Virus record (IMG/VR): IMGVR_UViG_3300030104_000163
Coordinates: 1-32,848 of that record
Length of the DNA stretch: 32,848 nucleotides
Source: a virus
Reading direction: 5' to 3' (one strand)
Part shown: piece by piece, positions 8,989 through 17,192 of the stretch
How positions within the stretch are numbered: position 1 is the stretch's first letter
How the letters are laid out: every line of letters begins with the position of its first letter
Translations under genes and position numbers: made by a program
The notes under the pieces: model-generated
Database searches by the model: none
Told to the model about the DNA's origin: nothing
The model's input: the letters and a program-made list of their open reading frames with translations, nothing else

Positions 8989-9462
8989 TTATATTAAGTT
9001 TACTAGTTCAGCTTCTTTGTACGGAATGTGAAAGAAGTACTCATAACGTCTAGCATTATCTAACCATATCTCCTTTGCACACTCTTTGGTAAGTTGGAAG
9101 TCTTTTATTCTCCATGCTTTCTCACAGTCTCTACGTATGATATAAAAGTTGCAAAACGTCTTGTCACCCTGCATCTGTTTATACTTATTAATAAGTCTGT
9201 ACTTTCTGTAGGGTATACGTATGTCAGTCCAACTAGGATTCCAATCACCTGTCCATTGGTTTTTCATTTCTACCTCACTGTAATACTTACAACCATTCTT
9301 CTCACTCTTTATATCAAAAGAGTAGTCCTCTTCTGTATCTAGAATGGTGTGTCCAATACTCTCTAGATAGTTTGTTATTGTTATCTTAGCCTTACTGTCA
9401 TTCTTTTTGTAAGACTGAGGTTGAAACTTTCTATAATATGATCCTTTAATTGGTTCTAACAT
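8989..9462 (-). CDS. Possible PD-(D/E)XK-type nuclease
   Basis: A 157-residue protein with AAAGGAGAAACGT before its ATG. Residues 28-67 suggest the restriction-endonuclease fold: a helix (TNYLESIGH), then SFDIKS with D50, then YSEVEMKNQW giving E65-x-K67. This D...ExK order fits the PD-(D/E)XK catalytic set. The region after it (WTDIRIPYRKYRLI, FYIIRRD) looks like alternating strands and helices. It is unlike the T7-type endonuclease I found nearby and may be another phage recombination or host-DNA-degrading nuclease. Without a profile search this remains a motif-level call. It is preceded by ribonucleotide reductase in the operon. Confidence 0.5.
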   Translation of the reverse strand: MLEPIKGSYYRKFQPQSYKKNDSKAKITITNYLESIGHTILDTEEDYSFDIKSEKNGCKYYSEVEMKNQWTGDWNPSWTDIRIPYRKYRLINKYKQMQGDKTFCNFYIIRRDCEKAWRIKDFQLTKECAKEIWLDNARRYEYFFHIPYKEAELVNLI

Positions 9463-9473
9463 ACGTTTCTCCT

Positions 9474-11378
9474 TTATGCTCCGATGTCCACAACTTCACA
9501 CACATCACCAGTGCAAGCAAACGTTTGGCTTGAACTAGTTCCGTCCTCTTTCTCATAGTCAGATAACACAGACCAATCAATAGCCTTTGGCATCTGCTTT
9601 AGTAATGCCTGATATTCTTCCTTAGTGCAATCTTGATACGGTGCTTGCTGATAAGTATGATCAGAGTGTGGTAAAAATGATACACCTGACATCTCATCAA
9701 AATGTTTATACACAAATGCACCTACCTCTAGCCATTCATCATCACGCACAGTACAGGTCACGCTAGGTTTATGCTCACACCAATGCCGTTGATACATCAG
9801 CCATGTCTCTAGCTGCTCAACTGCTGTCATGTCATTACGAGTAACAGCTTTGTGTGGTGCTTTCATTGGAAAGCTAAAGACTGTAGTAGTCTCAGGATTA
9901 AACACACACGGTTCAGCAGGTATGCCCTGATCCTTCATCATGGTTGTAAGGGGATCATTGTTATCTCCTCTAACGGTTCTAATGTAATAGTCGTTATGAC
10001 GTGCATGTATCCCACTGGCTGAGTCCACGAGTTGTGATACAGTTCCTGATGGTTTGTTGCACGATATTGCTGTACTGTGATTAATGCCAAGGCGGTCAGC
10101 CCACATAGCATTAGTGTTAACCGCAACCTCACGTAAATGTTCAAGGGTCTTCTCCAGTCCTTTGTTCTTTGTGGTCATCAATGGATTGTCCATCACCCCT
10201 GTGAGTGACACACCGAGCAGACGCTCTTCTTCTGTATTTCGCTGCCACACTTTTCGCAGGTATGGAAACTTGGTGTATGTAGACTGTATAGTTCCAAGAA
10301 TTGTAGCCAGTCGTACCTTACGTTCCAAACTCTCCATAGTGTCAGTTGCACGTACAACCACTTCTGTGAGGTTGCATACTTGACCTGATCGTAATATGAT
10401 TTCGGAACATGGATTAGTGCCGAACTCGTGGTCAGGATCACGTCTACCATATTTTGCAGCTTGTTTCTTAGATGCTTCACGATTAAATATTCCCCTCTCA
10501 CCTGATTTACTTTCTACCAATGCCAACCATTCACGCATGAATGTCTCTGAATCTGGCTTGTCTGTATACGACACACTGTTGTTTGCTAACGCCCTGTGTG
10601 CAGCCTCGTTCCACCACTGACCTGACTTAGCATGACGCATACGACCATCACTCAGGTTGCTCAGAGAGATCATGGCACTACGCCTAACACCACCCACAAC
10701 AACTATCTGCCCAATGAAACACATCATGTCGTGACATTCAAGTGAACTAAGCTGTCTACCCTGTGCATTTTTAAATGTCTGTACACTAAAGTTAAACAGA
10801 TCAACTAATGGTGCAGGTCCACTAGCTCTACCACCAAATGTCTTTAGCCTAGAACCTGCAGGTCTGACCCTGCTTACATCCCATTGTGGAATCTCACCTG
10901 CCCATAGAAGAGCCAACAGTTGACGATAAGACTTAGCCCACCCTTCCTTGCTGTCCTTTACCACAATGGTAGTATCACTATTGAACAGTTCAGGCACTTC
11001 GGGAAGCTTGCTAACGAACTGACGCTCTACGCTGAAACCAACGCCAGTGCCACACAAGAGAATGAACATTGCTTCATCAAAGGCATGGGCGTGATCTACG
11101 TGAAGGTATGAACAGTTATACATACAGATGTTATCACGATCTGCTGCTGCCCCTGCCGTCATCATTGCTCTCATGCTAGGCATTACATCTAGGCTAAGTA
11201 TAGCGTCACGTAATTGATTTATATAACTATCGTCACCTGCAATCTTACGTACAACATTATCCATATAACGTTCTACTGTCTCACTCCAACTCTCTCGTCT
11301 TTGTTCCTTGTCTAACCACCTAGCATAGCGAGAGGTATGTATAAATGCTTGGTAGTCTGTTGGTAAATAATTGTTCAT
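9474..11378 (-). CDS. rtpR: Class II (adenosylcobalamin-dependent) ribonucleotide reductase, monomeric RtpR type
   Basis: A 634-residue enzyme that reduces ribonucleotides (ribonucleoside triphosphates in the RtpR family) to deoxyribonucleotides using vitamin B12 coenzyme. Key parts match Lactobacillus RtpR: YNCSYL (C89, equivalent to C119), LLCGTGVGFSVERQ (108-120), NPCSEI with C324 as thiyl-radical cysteine and E326, and C335 eleven residues on (as C408/C419), KPSGTVS, and a C-terminal redox pair C622-x4-C627. It is about 100 residues shorter than RtpR. Being B12-dependent it needs no small subunit, and none is encoded here. GGAG five bases before the ATG overlaps the stop of the small gene upstream. 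It supplies dNTPs for replication. Confidence 0.93.
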   Translation of the reverse strand: MNNYLPTDYQAFIHTSRYARWLDKEQRRESWSETVERYMDNVVRKIAGDDSYINQLRDAILSLDVMPSMRAMMTAGAAADRDNICMYNCSYLHVDHAHAFDEAMFILLCGTGVGFSVERQFVSKLPEVPELFNSDTTIVVKDSKEGWAKSYRQLLALLWAGEIPQWDVSRVRPAGSRLKTFGGRASGPAPLVDLFNFSVQTFKNAQGRQLSSLECHDMMCFIGQIVVVGGVRRSAMISLSNLSDGRMRHAKSGQWWNEAAHRALANNSVSYTDKPDSETFMREWLALVESKSGERGIFNREASKKQAAKYGRRDPDHEFGTNPCSEIILRSGQVCNLTEVVVRATDTMESLERKVRLATILGTIQSTYTKFPYLRKVWQRNTEEERLLGVSLTGVMDNPLMTTKNKGLEKTLEHLREVAVNTNAMWADRLGINHSTAISCNKPSGTVSQLVDSASGIHARHNDYYIRTVRGDNNDPLTTMMKDQGIPAEPCVFNPETTTVFSFPMKAPHKAVTRNDMTAVEQLETWLMYQRHWCEHKPSVTCTVRDDEWLEVGAFVYKHFDEMSGVSFLPHSDHTYQQAPYQDCTKEEYQALLKQMPKAIDWSVLSDYEKEDGTSSSQTFACTGDVCEVVDIGA

Positions 11379-11380
11379 GT

Positions 11381-11542
11381 CTACTCCTGCGTAATTACTT
11401 TCATGTGTTTAATTCTTATTCCATCCACATCGTGAATGTAATCATGTAACGTGTCCTCTATTTCGGGGTCAATGAAACCGTCCACAGGAACAGGGTATTC
11501 TTCCTCGTCAATCTCTAGTGTAAGAAATACTTTAACTATCAT
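11381..11542 (-). CDS. Small acidic protein (53 aa)
   Basis: An ATG at 11542 opens a 53-codon frame ending in TAG at 11381-11383, filling the gap between the DUF3310 gene and the reductase. The protein (MIVKVFLTLEIDEEEYPVP, then DPEIEDTLHDYIHDVDGIRIKHMKVITQE) has a likely beta-alpha-beta layout: strand 1-10, helix 26-38, strand 40-52. GAGG lies a few bases upstream of the ATG. It overlaps the upstream gene by 11 bases and carries the reductase's ribosome-binding GGAG at its own end. Small domains of this kind recur in marine phages; no function is known to me. Confidence 0.75.
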   Translation of the reverse strand: MIVKVFLTLEIDEEEYPVPVDGFIDPEIEDTLHDYIHDVDGIRIKHMKVITQE

Positions 11543-11795
11543 CAACCACCTCTATTAATTTAGCCAAATACCATTGGGCTTTCATCAAGTCCTCTGCTCC
11601 ATTCTTGTACTTGTATCTCCATAGGTACTTAATAATGTTACCCTGTAGATAGTACTCGAAACCTACATCAGTAGCAGCACGAATGGCATCAACACATTCA
11701 ATACCTGCTTGGTTATAATGTTTAGGACTATTAACTGGATCGTCCAGTGTAATTGTTGTCTCTCCAAATGTTAATGTATCTATTGTATCTGCCAT
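11532..11795 (-). CDS. DUF3310 family protein
   Basis: An 87-residue protein with the hallmark DUF3310 sequence: DPVNSPKHYNQAGIECVDAI (residues 19-38), then YLQGNIIKYLWRYKYKNGAEDLMKAQWYL. The family is widespread in phages and is often labelled a nucleotide-kinase-like protein, but its activity is not established. GAGGAG stands eight bases before the ATG. Its place next to ribonucleotide reductase and replication genes agrees with a role near nucleotide metabolism, which is inference. Confidence 0.88.
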   Translation of the reverse strand: MADTIDTLTFGETTITLDDPVNSPKHYNQAGIECVDAIRAATDVGFEYYLQGNIIKYLWRYKYKNGAEDLMKAQWYLAKLIEVVDDS

Positions 11796-11809
11796 TCGTT
11801 TTCTCCTCT

Positions 11810-12121
11810 CTAAAAGTTTACCTTTAAAACATTGCCATCACGATTTATTACTCTAGGTTTATCCTCTCCAAATTGTTCTTCTACTAATTTGAAAAGTTCT
11901 TTCCTGATTGCATCGTCTTTTTCTATTAATGGAATAGCACATATTAACATATCTGTCAATATACTAAGATGTGCATAGTCATTATCTTGTAGTGTATTTT
12001 CTCCTGTACTTACCTGACCTACATTAATTTCACCGTTCCACTCTCCATTCTCCATTACAGGAGAGATACGTATAATGAAATCATTAGGATCAAAGTCAAT
12101 AAAGGTATTGTCTTCTTCCAT
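11810..12121 (-). CDS. Conserved hypothetical acidic protein
   Basis: A 103-residue acidic protein: an unstructured acidic start (MEEDNTFIDFDPNDF), a probable beta region (IIRISPVMENGEWNGEINVGQV), then a long helix covering ILTDMLICAIPLIEKDDAIRKELFKLVEEQ and a basic end. I recall similar proteins in cyanophages and pelagiphages without assigned function. It lies two bases from the end of the endonuclease I gene and shares its operon. The ribosome-binding site is a G-rich AAGGGG. Confidence 0.65.
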   Translation of the reverse strand: MEEDNTFIDFDPNDFIIRISPVMENGEWNGEINVGQVSTGENTLQDNDYAHLSILTDMLICAIPLIEKDDAIRKELFKLVEEQFGEDKPRVINRDGNVLKVNF

Positions 12122-12122
12122 G

Positions 12123-12575
12123 TCATCCCCTTTTTACTTTATCATAAGGAAACTCTACTAAGTCTGGGTGATTGTCTTTACCTTTTTCACTCAACCAGTC
12201 TTCTGGAATAACCCTGTCTGCATACAAGAACATATTACGTTCACACCATGTAGCATATGTATTCTTAGCACCCTTGCTTAACTTGCGTTTACTGTTCTCA
12301 AACACAAAACGTATGTCAAGTTCAGGGTGTTGTTTTTTTATAGCCATATGCTTACGTCTATCGTCTGATGTAAACCGTCCTTTTGTTTCTATTATTAAGC
12401 CGTTGTGCAGTATAAAGTCGGGGGTATAGGTGCGATACATTAAGTCTTCCCATTCTATCTTGAGAGACTCGTACTTAAAACGTACCTTACGTTCTCTCAA
12501 ATAGTCCTTGACTTTTATTTCAAGACCACTCCTATACCCCTGCTTTAGCGCATATTTAAAACGCCTACCATCCAC
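12123..12575 (-). CDS. T7-like endonuclease I (Holliday-junction resolvase)
   Basis: A 150-residue homologue of T7 gp3. The catalytic set E19 (SGLE), D53 (YTPDF), E63 and K65 (IIETKG) matches T7 E20, D55, E65 and K67. The strongly conserved block SDDRRKHMAIKKQHPELDIR and the later TYATWCERN with ADRVIPEDW also match. The enzyme cuts branched DNA and, in T7, helps degrade host DNA and resolve replication intermediates before packaging. The start is a GTG that overlaps the upstream TAG by one base (TAGTG); no better ATG with the conserved N-terminus exists. It works downstream of the exonuclease and polymerase encoded just before it. Confidence 0.93.
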   Translation of the reverse strand: MDGRRFKYALKQGYRSGLEIKVKDYLRERKVRFKYESLKIEWEDLMYRTYTPDFILHNGLIIETKGRFTSDDRRKHMAIKKQHPELDIRFVFENSKRKLSKGAKNTYATWCERNMFLYADRVIPEDWLSEKGKDNHPDLVEFPYDKVKRG

Positions 12576-12799
12576 TAGAATTTCCAGTGCCAGTGTAATG
12601 GTGTGCCAAAGGAAGTCGGTGCTAGTCCTAGTTCCTTTAGTTCTTGACGAACTGCTTCATCAGCGTCCTTACGAGCTTGCATTGCAGTACGTAATCCTGC
12701 GTACTTAGCCTCTCGTAAAGCTTTCTTTTTTTCAGAGAGTTCCTGTTCCATCTCCTTGATGTTATCATGTAACTCTTGAATTTCTGAATCGCCTATCAT
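12575..12799 (-). CDS. Small coiled-coil protein
   Basis: A 74-residue protein with GAGGAG five bases before its ATG. Residues 5-58 form one charged helix, likely a coiled coil (EIQELHDNIKEMEQELSEKK, then REAKYAGLRTAMQARKDADE). The last residues, FGTPLHWHWKF, are aromatic and unusual. It overlaps the endonuclease I start by one base. No family recognised; small coiled-coil proteins of this position may regulate a neighbouring nuclease, which is speculation. Confidence 0.6.
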   Translation of the reverse strand: MIGDSEIQELHDNIKEMEQELSEKKKALREAKYAGLRTAMQARKDADEAVRQELKELGLAPTSFGTPLHWHWKF

Positions 12800-12801
12800 A
12801 C

Positions 12802-13653
12802 TTACTCCTCTATATATGCCACTATCTTAGGGTCTTTTGCTTTTGACATTCGTGATGGCTCTTCTACCATGTTAGGCCAACACTCATGTCGATAGTCACA
12901 GAACTTGCAACCATCATTAAGTACCGTATTGCCTGTAGGTTTACCCCTAAAGAACTCAGGTACAGGTTTGAAGCATCGTTTGAACTCGTTCTTATTGACT
13001 GTCTCCACAGTCTGTTTGATCTTGTCCATCTCCACTTCCATGTCTAGGTTGTCAGCAGGTACATACTTAATACCACCGTTGGCTTTGTTGACTACCCACC
13101 AACCACCAACTTTTTTACCTGAAGCTTTAGCATACCCTGCTAACTGCCCGACATATCCAAACGAATCTCCTTTGGCTAATGTGTCATATGACTCAAACTT
13201 ATTTCTATAAGACCAGTCTGACGCTGACTTAACATCATCGACTGCACCATCTACGATAAGATCATAACTCCCAGAAACAGTAGTATCATTACTATCTCCC
13301 ACTGGAAGACTAACCGTATCAGTGTCTTCAAAAGCCACTTTAGACTCTTTAAGAACACCCTTAAAAACAGCTTCAACTATATCTCCTAACATCATGTTCA
13401 TTACAAATGTAGTCGGCTTTGGTAATGCTGTCTCAGGTTTGTTCTTATCAAACCAGAGTTGGCAAGTAGGACGCCCAATGTTGGACATCCTTAACCTGAA
13501 CTCACCACGTTTATTACCGCTACCGAACTGACGCTTCAGTGCCTCTGCTACCTCACGTGCTACTGTGTCGATTGTTTCATCTGACATAGAAGACTTACCG
13601 TTGGCAGCGTTCTCAAGGTACTGATGTATTGCTAGTTCAGCAGGATGGTGCAT
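12802..13653 (-). CDS. Cas4/RecB-like Fe-S PD-(D/E)XK exonuclease
   Basis: A 283-residue nuclease of the PD-(D/E)XK superfamily. Residues D131 (GSYDLIVDG), D140-V-K142 (VDDVKSAS) and Q170...Y174 (GQLAGYAK) form the active-site motifs. Four cysteines arranged as C64 and C249-x2-C252-x5-C258 match the 4Fe-4S cluster of Cas4 and AddB. In T7-like marine phages this type takes the place of gp6 as the exonuclease that degrades DNA ends for recombination and host DNA recycling. The usual upstream histidine of the motif is D91 here (MLGDIVEAVF). It overlaps its upstream neighbour by one base (TAATG). Confidence 0.85.
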   Translation of the reverse strand: MHHPAELAIHQYLENAANGKSSMSDETIDTVAREVAEALKRQFGSGNKRGEFRLRMSNIGRPTCQLWFDKNKPETALPKPTTFVMNMMLGDIVEAVFKGVLKESKVAFEDTDTVSLPVGDSNDTTVSGSYDLIVDGAVDDVKSASDWSYRNKFESYDTLAKGDSFGYVGQLAGYAKASGKKVGGWWVVNKANGGIKYVPADNLDMEVEMDKIKQTVETVNKNEFKRCFKPVPEFFRGKPTGNTVLNDGCKFCDYRHECWPNMVEEPSRMSKAKDPKIVAYIEE

Positions 13654-14543
13654 TATGCAAAGTCCTCTGCATCAATGTCTACGAACTCTTCTACCGTATC
13701 AGTATCGGTATCATCATTCTTGTAGGCATTGTCATTCCATGCGTTCTTGATGTACTCATTATAGTTCTCAATCCACGCCATGAAATTAGCAAAGGCTTCT
13801 TGCTCACCGTCACCCACCTCAAGTGTCTCACCTAAGTCAAGTGTTAGTGTAGGCAGATAGAACACGTTACCATTTGGTAATGATCGTTCCTCTGTGGTTG
13901 CCTCTATGTTATGCTGCACAGGTAGCCTACGCATTTTACCTAGCTTGTTGAAGATCGTACCTGCAATCTTAAATGCATCACGGTTCTCAATCTCATAGAT
14001 AAATGCTTGTGGTGATAGTTCCACAGACTTACCTTGGTCATCCACAATATTGTGTAGTTGCACTGTACCAAACAATACACGAACACGTTTGATCTGACGA
14101 ATCAAATCTTGTGTCTTCTCAGGCAATGCTTTGAAGTCTTCAATATAACCTGCAGGTTTACCGCAGTTGAAGCCACCGTCATTGTCCTTCATGTCATTGT
14201 TTAAATCATTAGCCATCAAGGTTTTGATGTAACGATTAGGTGTAGTGTCACTACCTTTTACAAATCGCTTGTACATAAAGCGTTGTAGGTATGGACGTAT
14301 TGTAGCAGAGGTAGCATAGTAAGTCGGACCATCTGGTATCTCCAACTTATATGTACCACCAGACACAACCTCAACTTTAACCTTCTTACCATTGATGGTT
14401 TCCTCACCCATGATAGGTGAATGGTTGATACGTAGTCGAGCAAGTGTACTCGCCTGAGACTTCTGTTGTGTGTCAACATTCATCCCCATTGCTTCAGCCA
14501 TTGCGTTAAAGTTTCCTGTGTTTATTGTTGATACTTGGTTCAT
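13653..14543 (-). CDS. Probable single-stranded DNA-binding / replication accessory protein
   Basis: A 296-residue protein between polymerase and exonuclease. Its last 25 or so residues are very acidic and end with a phenylalanine (VEEFVDIDAEDFA), as in T7 gp2.5 and bacterial SSB tails that dock replication proteins. The body is beta-rich with conserved-looking stretches (YYATSATIRPYLQRFMYKRF, KRVRVLFGTVQL). Gene position and tail strongly suggest an ssDNA-binding protein, but I cannot align an OB fold by eye. AAAAGGAGAATAC precedes the ATG, and its stop overlaps the exonuclease ATG. Confidence 0.6.
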   Translation of the reverse strand: MNQVSTINTGNFNAMAEAMGMNVDTQQKSQASTLARLRINHSPIMGEETINGKKVKVEVVSGGTYKLEIPDGPTYYATSATIRPYLQRFMYKRFVKGSDTTPNRYIKTLMANDLNNDMKDNDGGFNCGKPAGYIEDFKALPEKTQDLIRQIKRVRVLFGTVQLHNIVDDQGKSVELSPQAFIYEIENRDAFKIAGTIFNKLGKMRRLPVQHNIEATTEERSLPNGNVFYLPTLTLDLGETLEVGDGEQEAFANFMAWIENYNEYIKNAWNDNAYKNDDTDTDTVEEFVDIDAEDFA

Positions 14544-14580
14544 GTATTCTCCTTTTCTGTTAAAACGAATCTTAGTTATA

Positions 14581-16626
14581 TCACGACACGTCTACTGTGT
14601 CAAGCCAATTGTCACCTATTTTTGCTTCTAATAATAAAGGCAAGTTGAAGTCGATATTCCACTTACGATTTACTATAGTAATCAGTGAGTCATTGGCAGC
14701 TTTTATTACTCTTAGTACTTTCTCCTTCTCGTTTGGATGCACATCAATCACGATTGAATCGTGTACTGTATTGACTATGCATGATTGCATTTGATTGATA
14801 CCTAACAACTGATCAATGTATATCAGTGATATAGGTACAATGTCGGCAGTGGCAAAGGACTGTACAGGGAAGTTTTTAATCTGTGTGAAATATGTCACAC
14901 TGCCATTTGACCTACGTACAACATCTGGAAATGAGAACTCACGTCCTGATGGTGTCGTTATCTTACCTGTACCCAATGCCTCACGTGCCAATTCTTTGTG
15001 CCATCTAGCTATACCAGAGTACTTCTTAGTAAACTGTTCATAGTACGCAGCTTCCGCAGGGGTACGTCCAAAGCCACTAGCACCATACAAAGGAGCGAAT
15101 GTATGAGACTTCGCATCCTGTCTGGAAATGTTTTGACCTGCATCAGATATAACCTTTGCGGTATAACTGTGTACATCAAAGCCAGTAGTTACCTCGTCAA
15201 TAGCTGTTCTGTCCTGAGATAGGAACGCAGCAACTCTAAATTCCAACTGAGCAAAGTCAGCTTCCATTATCTTGCCGCCATCCCACCGTGACTTGAACAC
15301 TCGCTTGACTGGGAACGTACCCCCACGAGGCATGTTCTGCATGTTAGGATTAGCCCCTGACAATCTACCAGTAGCTGTCCTGTGTTGCAGCAAGCTGACG
15401 TGCAGCTTACCATCTTGTTTTACATAATTGTGGATACCTTCCACAAAGCTTGATAGATATGTGTCAACAGCAGACAACCTACGCACTCGCTGTAGGAAGT
15501 GAACTGCGTCTTGCATATCACGTTGTCTAGCCACACCTTCAAGGTATACAAGTCTGTCCTTGCTTGTGGCGAAACCGTTAGCTGAAATCCATTTTGCAGT
15601 TGGGGCATTGAACTTTAACCCTGCAACTGAGGAATGGATGTCCATAAAGCTATAACCAGTAGCATTACAAGAAATACATTTATTGGGTTTAGCATAGCGT
15701 GTACCGTCCTTTCTAATTTTATATGTGTAACCAGTACCACCACAGGACTGGCATTGCTTTGCCTTTTGCTTATACAACTTAGTTGAGTTGTTGTGTACCG
15801 TTGAACGGTAGTTTGCGTCTGGCATGTATGGCTCAAACAAATCTGCCCATACCTTTTTATCATTAGGTTTCTTACTGTAGATAACCCAAGACAATTGCTC
15901 TGGACTATTAAGATTGATAGGTGTGTCACCCATCAGTTCACGTACATGTTCTTCTAGTTCACGTGTCAATGTGACACGTTCCTGTTCAAACTCTTTACGC
16001 ACATCTTCCAAAGCTTCCAAGTCAACAGCAAACCCACGCTGATAAATACGTGCAAGGTGTACCGCCAATTGATTAGTCAGTTTGATCGTTGCTTCCAGTG
16101 AGCTACACTCCTCGTACTGTTTCCGCAAACGCTCATACAATTGCTGCGTAGCATGTAGGTCAGCAGACAGGTAGTCAGATAACTCAGTGTGATCCATGTC
16201 ACGAACTGATTTACCTGCCTTGAGCCACTCCTTGAGACTGTCCTGTTTCTTAGTGTCAAGGTCATACCTCTCAGCGCAAGCTTCAAGAGACAGTGGTTCT
16301 TTCTGTCCACGCTGTAGTATGTACTCACCTAGCATGGTGTCAAAGATTGCACCCTCGTAGGTGAACCCTGACTCCCATAGCCACATCAAGTCGTGTGATG
16401 CATTGTGCATAATGAGAAGGGAAGTCTCGTCCAGTTTGCGTTGAACTATAGACCTCCCCTCTGTGGTAGGTTGTTGCTCTGAGTGATCGAATGTTACAAT
16501 GTCCTCGTGTCCAAGATCATCTAGCATACCCACCATAACCAATGTATTGTCTGGCTCGAAAGGATCAAGGTGTAGCTTGTCATTTCGTTTGGTCACAGTG
16601 TTTTCTATGTCGAGTGTTAGTTTCAT
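14581..16626 (-). CDS. Family A DNA polymerase with DnaJ-like zinc-finger insert
   Basis: A 681-residue replicative polymerase. The 3'-5' exonuclease has D6-I-E8, N75...D79 and Y152-x3-D156. The polymerase has motif A (D457-FAQL-E462), motif B (R502...K506...F510...Y514-G) and motif C (H622-D623). Between the domains, residues 292-320 hold two CxxC pairs (CQSCGGTGY and CISCNATGY), like half of the DnaJ central domain. Such an insert was described for the SAR116 phage HMO-2011. The position equivalent to E. coli Pol I residue 762 is Phe. AAGGAG five bases before the ATG; the start overlaps the upstream stop by one base. It copies the genome with the helicase and primase encoded just upstream. 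Confidence 0.96.
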   Translation of the reverse strand: MKLTLDIENTVTKRNDKLHLDPFEPDNTLVMVGMLDDLGHEDIVTFDHSEQQPTTEGRSIVQRKLDETSLLIMHNASHDLMWLWESGFTYEGAIFDTMLGEYILQRGQKEPLSLEACAERYDLDTKKQDSLKEWLKAGKSVRDMDHTELSDYLSADLHATQQLYERLRKQYEECSSLEATIKLTNQLAVHLARIYQRGFAVDLEALEDVRKEFEQERVTLTRELEEHVRELMGDTPINLNSPEQLSWVIYSKKPNDKKVWADLFEPYMPDANYRSTVHNNSTKLYKQKAKQCQSCGGTGYTYKIRKDGTRYAKPNKCISCNATGYSFMDIHSSVAGLKFNAPTAKWISANGFATSKDRLVYLEGVARQRDMQDAVHFLQRVRRLSAVDTYLSSFVEGIHNYVKQDGKLHVSLLQHRTATGRLSGANPNMQNMPRGGTFPVKRVFKSRWDGGKIMEADFAQLEFRVAAFLSQDRTAIDEVTTGFDVHSYTAKVISDAGQNISRQDAKSHTFAPLYGASGFGRTPAEAAYYEQFTKKYSGIARWHKELAREALGTGKITTPSGREFSFPDVVRRSNGSVTYFTQIKNFPVQSFATADIVPISLIYIDQLLGINQMQSCIVNTVHDSIVIDVHPNEKEKVLRVIKAANDSLITIVNRKWNIDFNLPLLLEAKIGDNWLDTVDVS

Positions 16627-16838
16627 TAATTCTCCTTATAAATACTTGGGATTTCCCATTCATCCCAGTCTTCATCTATCATGTCGTTATCTACGTTATA
16701 ATGTGTATCAAGGTCTTTGTCAAACTTTTTATTATGTGCATACAAACTTAATGCATGTTCGACTTCATCAATACTAAGCCCTAATCGTTTAACAAATGTA
16801 TTCAATCTTATCTCGTCAAATATATCCTTATGTGTCAT
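16626..16838 (-). CDS. Small acidic hypothetical protein
   Basis: A 70-residue protein. Residues 1-35 form helices (FDEIRLNTFVKRLGLSIDEVEHAL) resembling a small helix-turn-helix-like bundle, and the rest is acidic and Trp-containing (DEDWDEWEIPSIY). It begins after GAGGGGG and overlaps the gene upstream by 11 bases; its stop overlaps the polymerase ATG by one base, so its translation is coupled to that of the polymerase. A role as polymerase accessory factor is possible but unsupported by a motif. Confidence 0.6.
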   Translation of the reverse strand: MTHKDIFDEIRLNTFVKRLGLSIDEVEHALSLYAHNKKFDKDLDTHYNVDNDMIDEDWDEWEIPSIYKEN

Positions 16839-17079
16839 GTAGTGTACCCCCTCTTAGCTTTGCATAGAACGCACCCTCTGTGCTATTCAGAGAGGTAACA
16901 AGGTCTAGCAATTGTTGATATGATATATAAATAATCTGGTGTTCATTTAAATTGTTTTCAAACTGTCTTAAATAAACAGTGTCTTCGTCACTGATTACCA
17001 TCTCGACATCTTCAAACCTGTTCGTTTCATCTAATGATGTAATTATTGAGGCGTCTTTTTCAAATTCGACTGTGTACAT
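16828..17079 (-). CDS. Small hypothetical protein
   Basis: An 83-residue acidic protein. It seems beta-rich at the start (MYTVEFEKDASIITSLDE), then VYLRQFENNLNEHQIIYISYQQLLDLVTSL, and ends in a basic loop (FYAKLRGGTLHDT). AAAGGG lies eight bases upstream of the ATG. It overlaps the small basic gene upstream by 37 bases and the next gene by 11. I do not recognise a family. Its position between helicase and polymerase suggests replication-linked expression. Confidence 0.6.
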   Translation of the reverse strand: MYTVEFEKDASIITSLDETNRFEDVEMVISDEDTVYLRQFENNLNEHQIIYISYQQLLDLVTSLNSTEGAFYAKLRGGTLHDT

Positions 17080-17192
17080 TTGTTAGCCCTTTCTTTTTCT
17101 TTGGCACGTTGTCGTTCCTCTTTTGTCATGTGCCTTATTTCTTTTGAAATACCCTTGCGTTTATTAATGTGCCATTCCTTTGCTTCTGTCAC
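17043..17192 (-). CDS. Small basic protein (49 aa, GTG start)
   Basis: A GTG at 17192 overlaps the helicase stop as GTGA, with GAGG eight bases before it, and opens a 49-codon frame ending at 17043. The protein is very basic and helical (KEWHINKRKGISKEIRH, then MTKEERQRAKEKERANK). The longer reading of this frame runs back into the helicase gene and has no ribosome-binding site, so the GTGA start is preferred. It overlaps the next gene by 37 bases. A nucleic-acid-binding role is suggested only by charge. Confidence 0.5.
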   Translation of the reverse strand: MTEAKEWHINKRKGISKEIRHMTKEERQRAKEKERANKCTQSNLKKTPQ

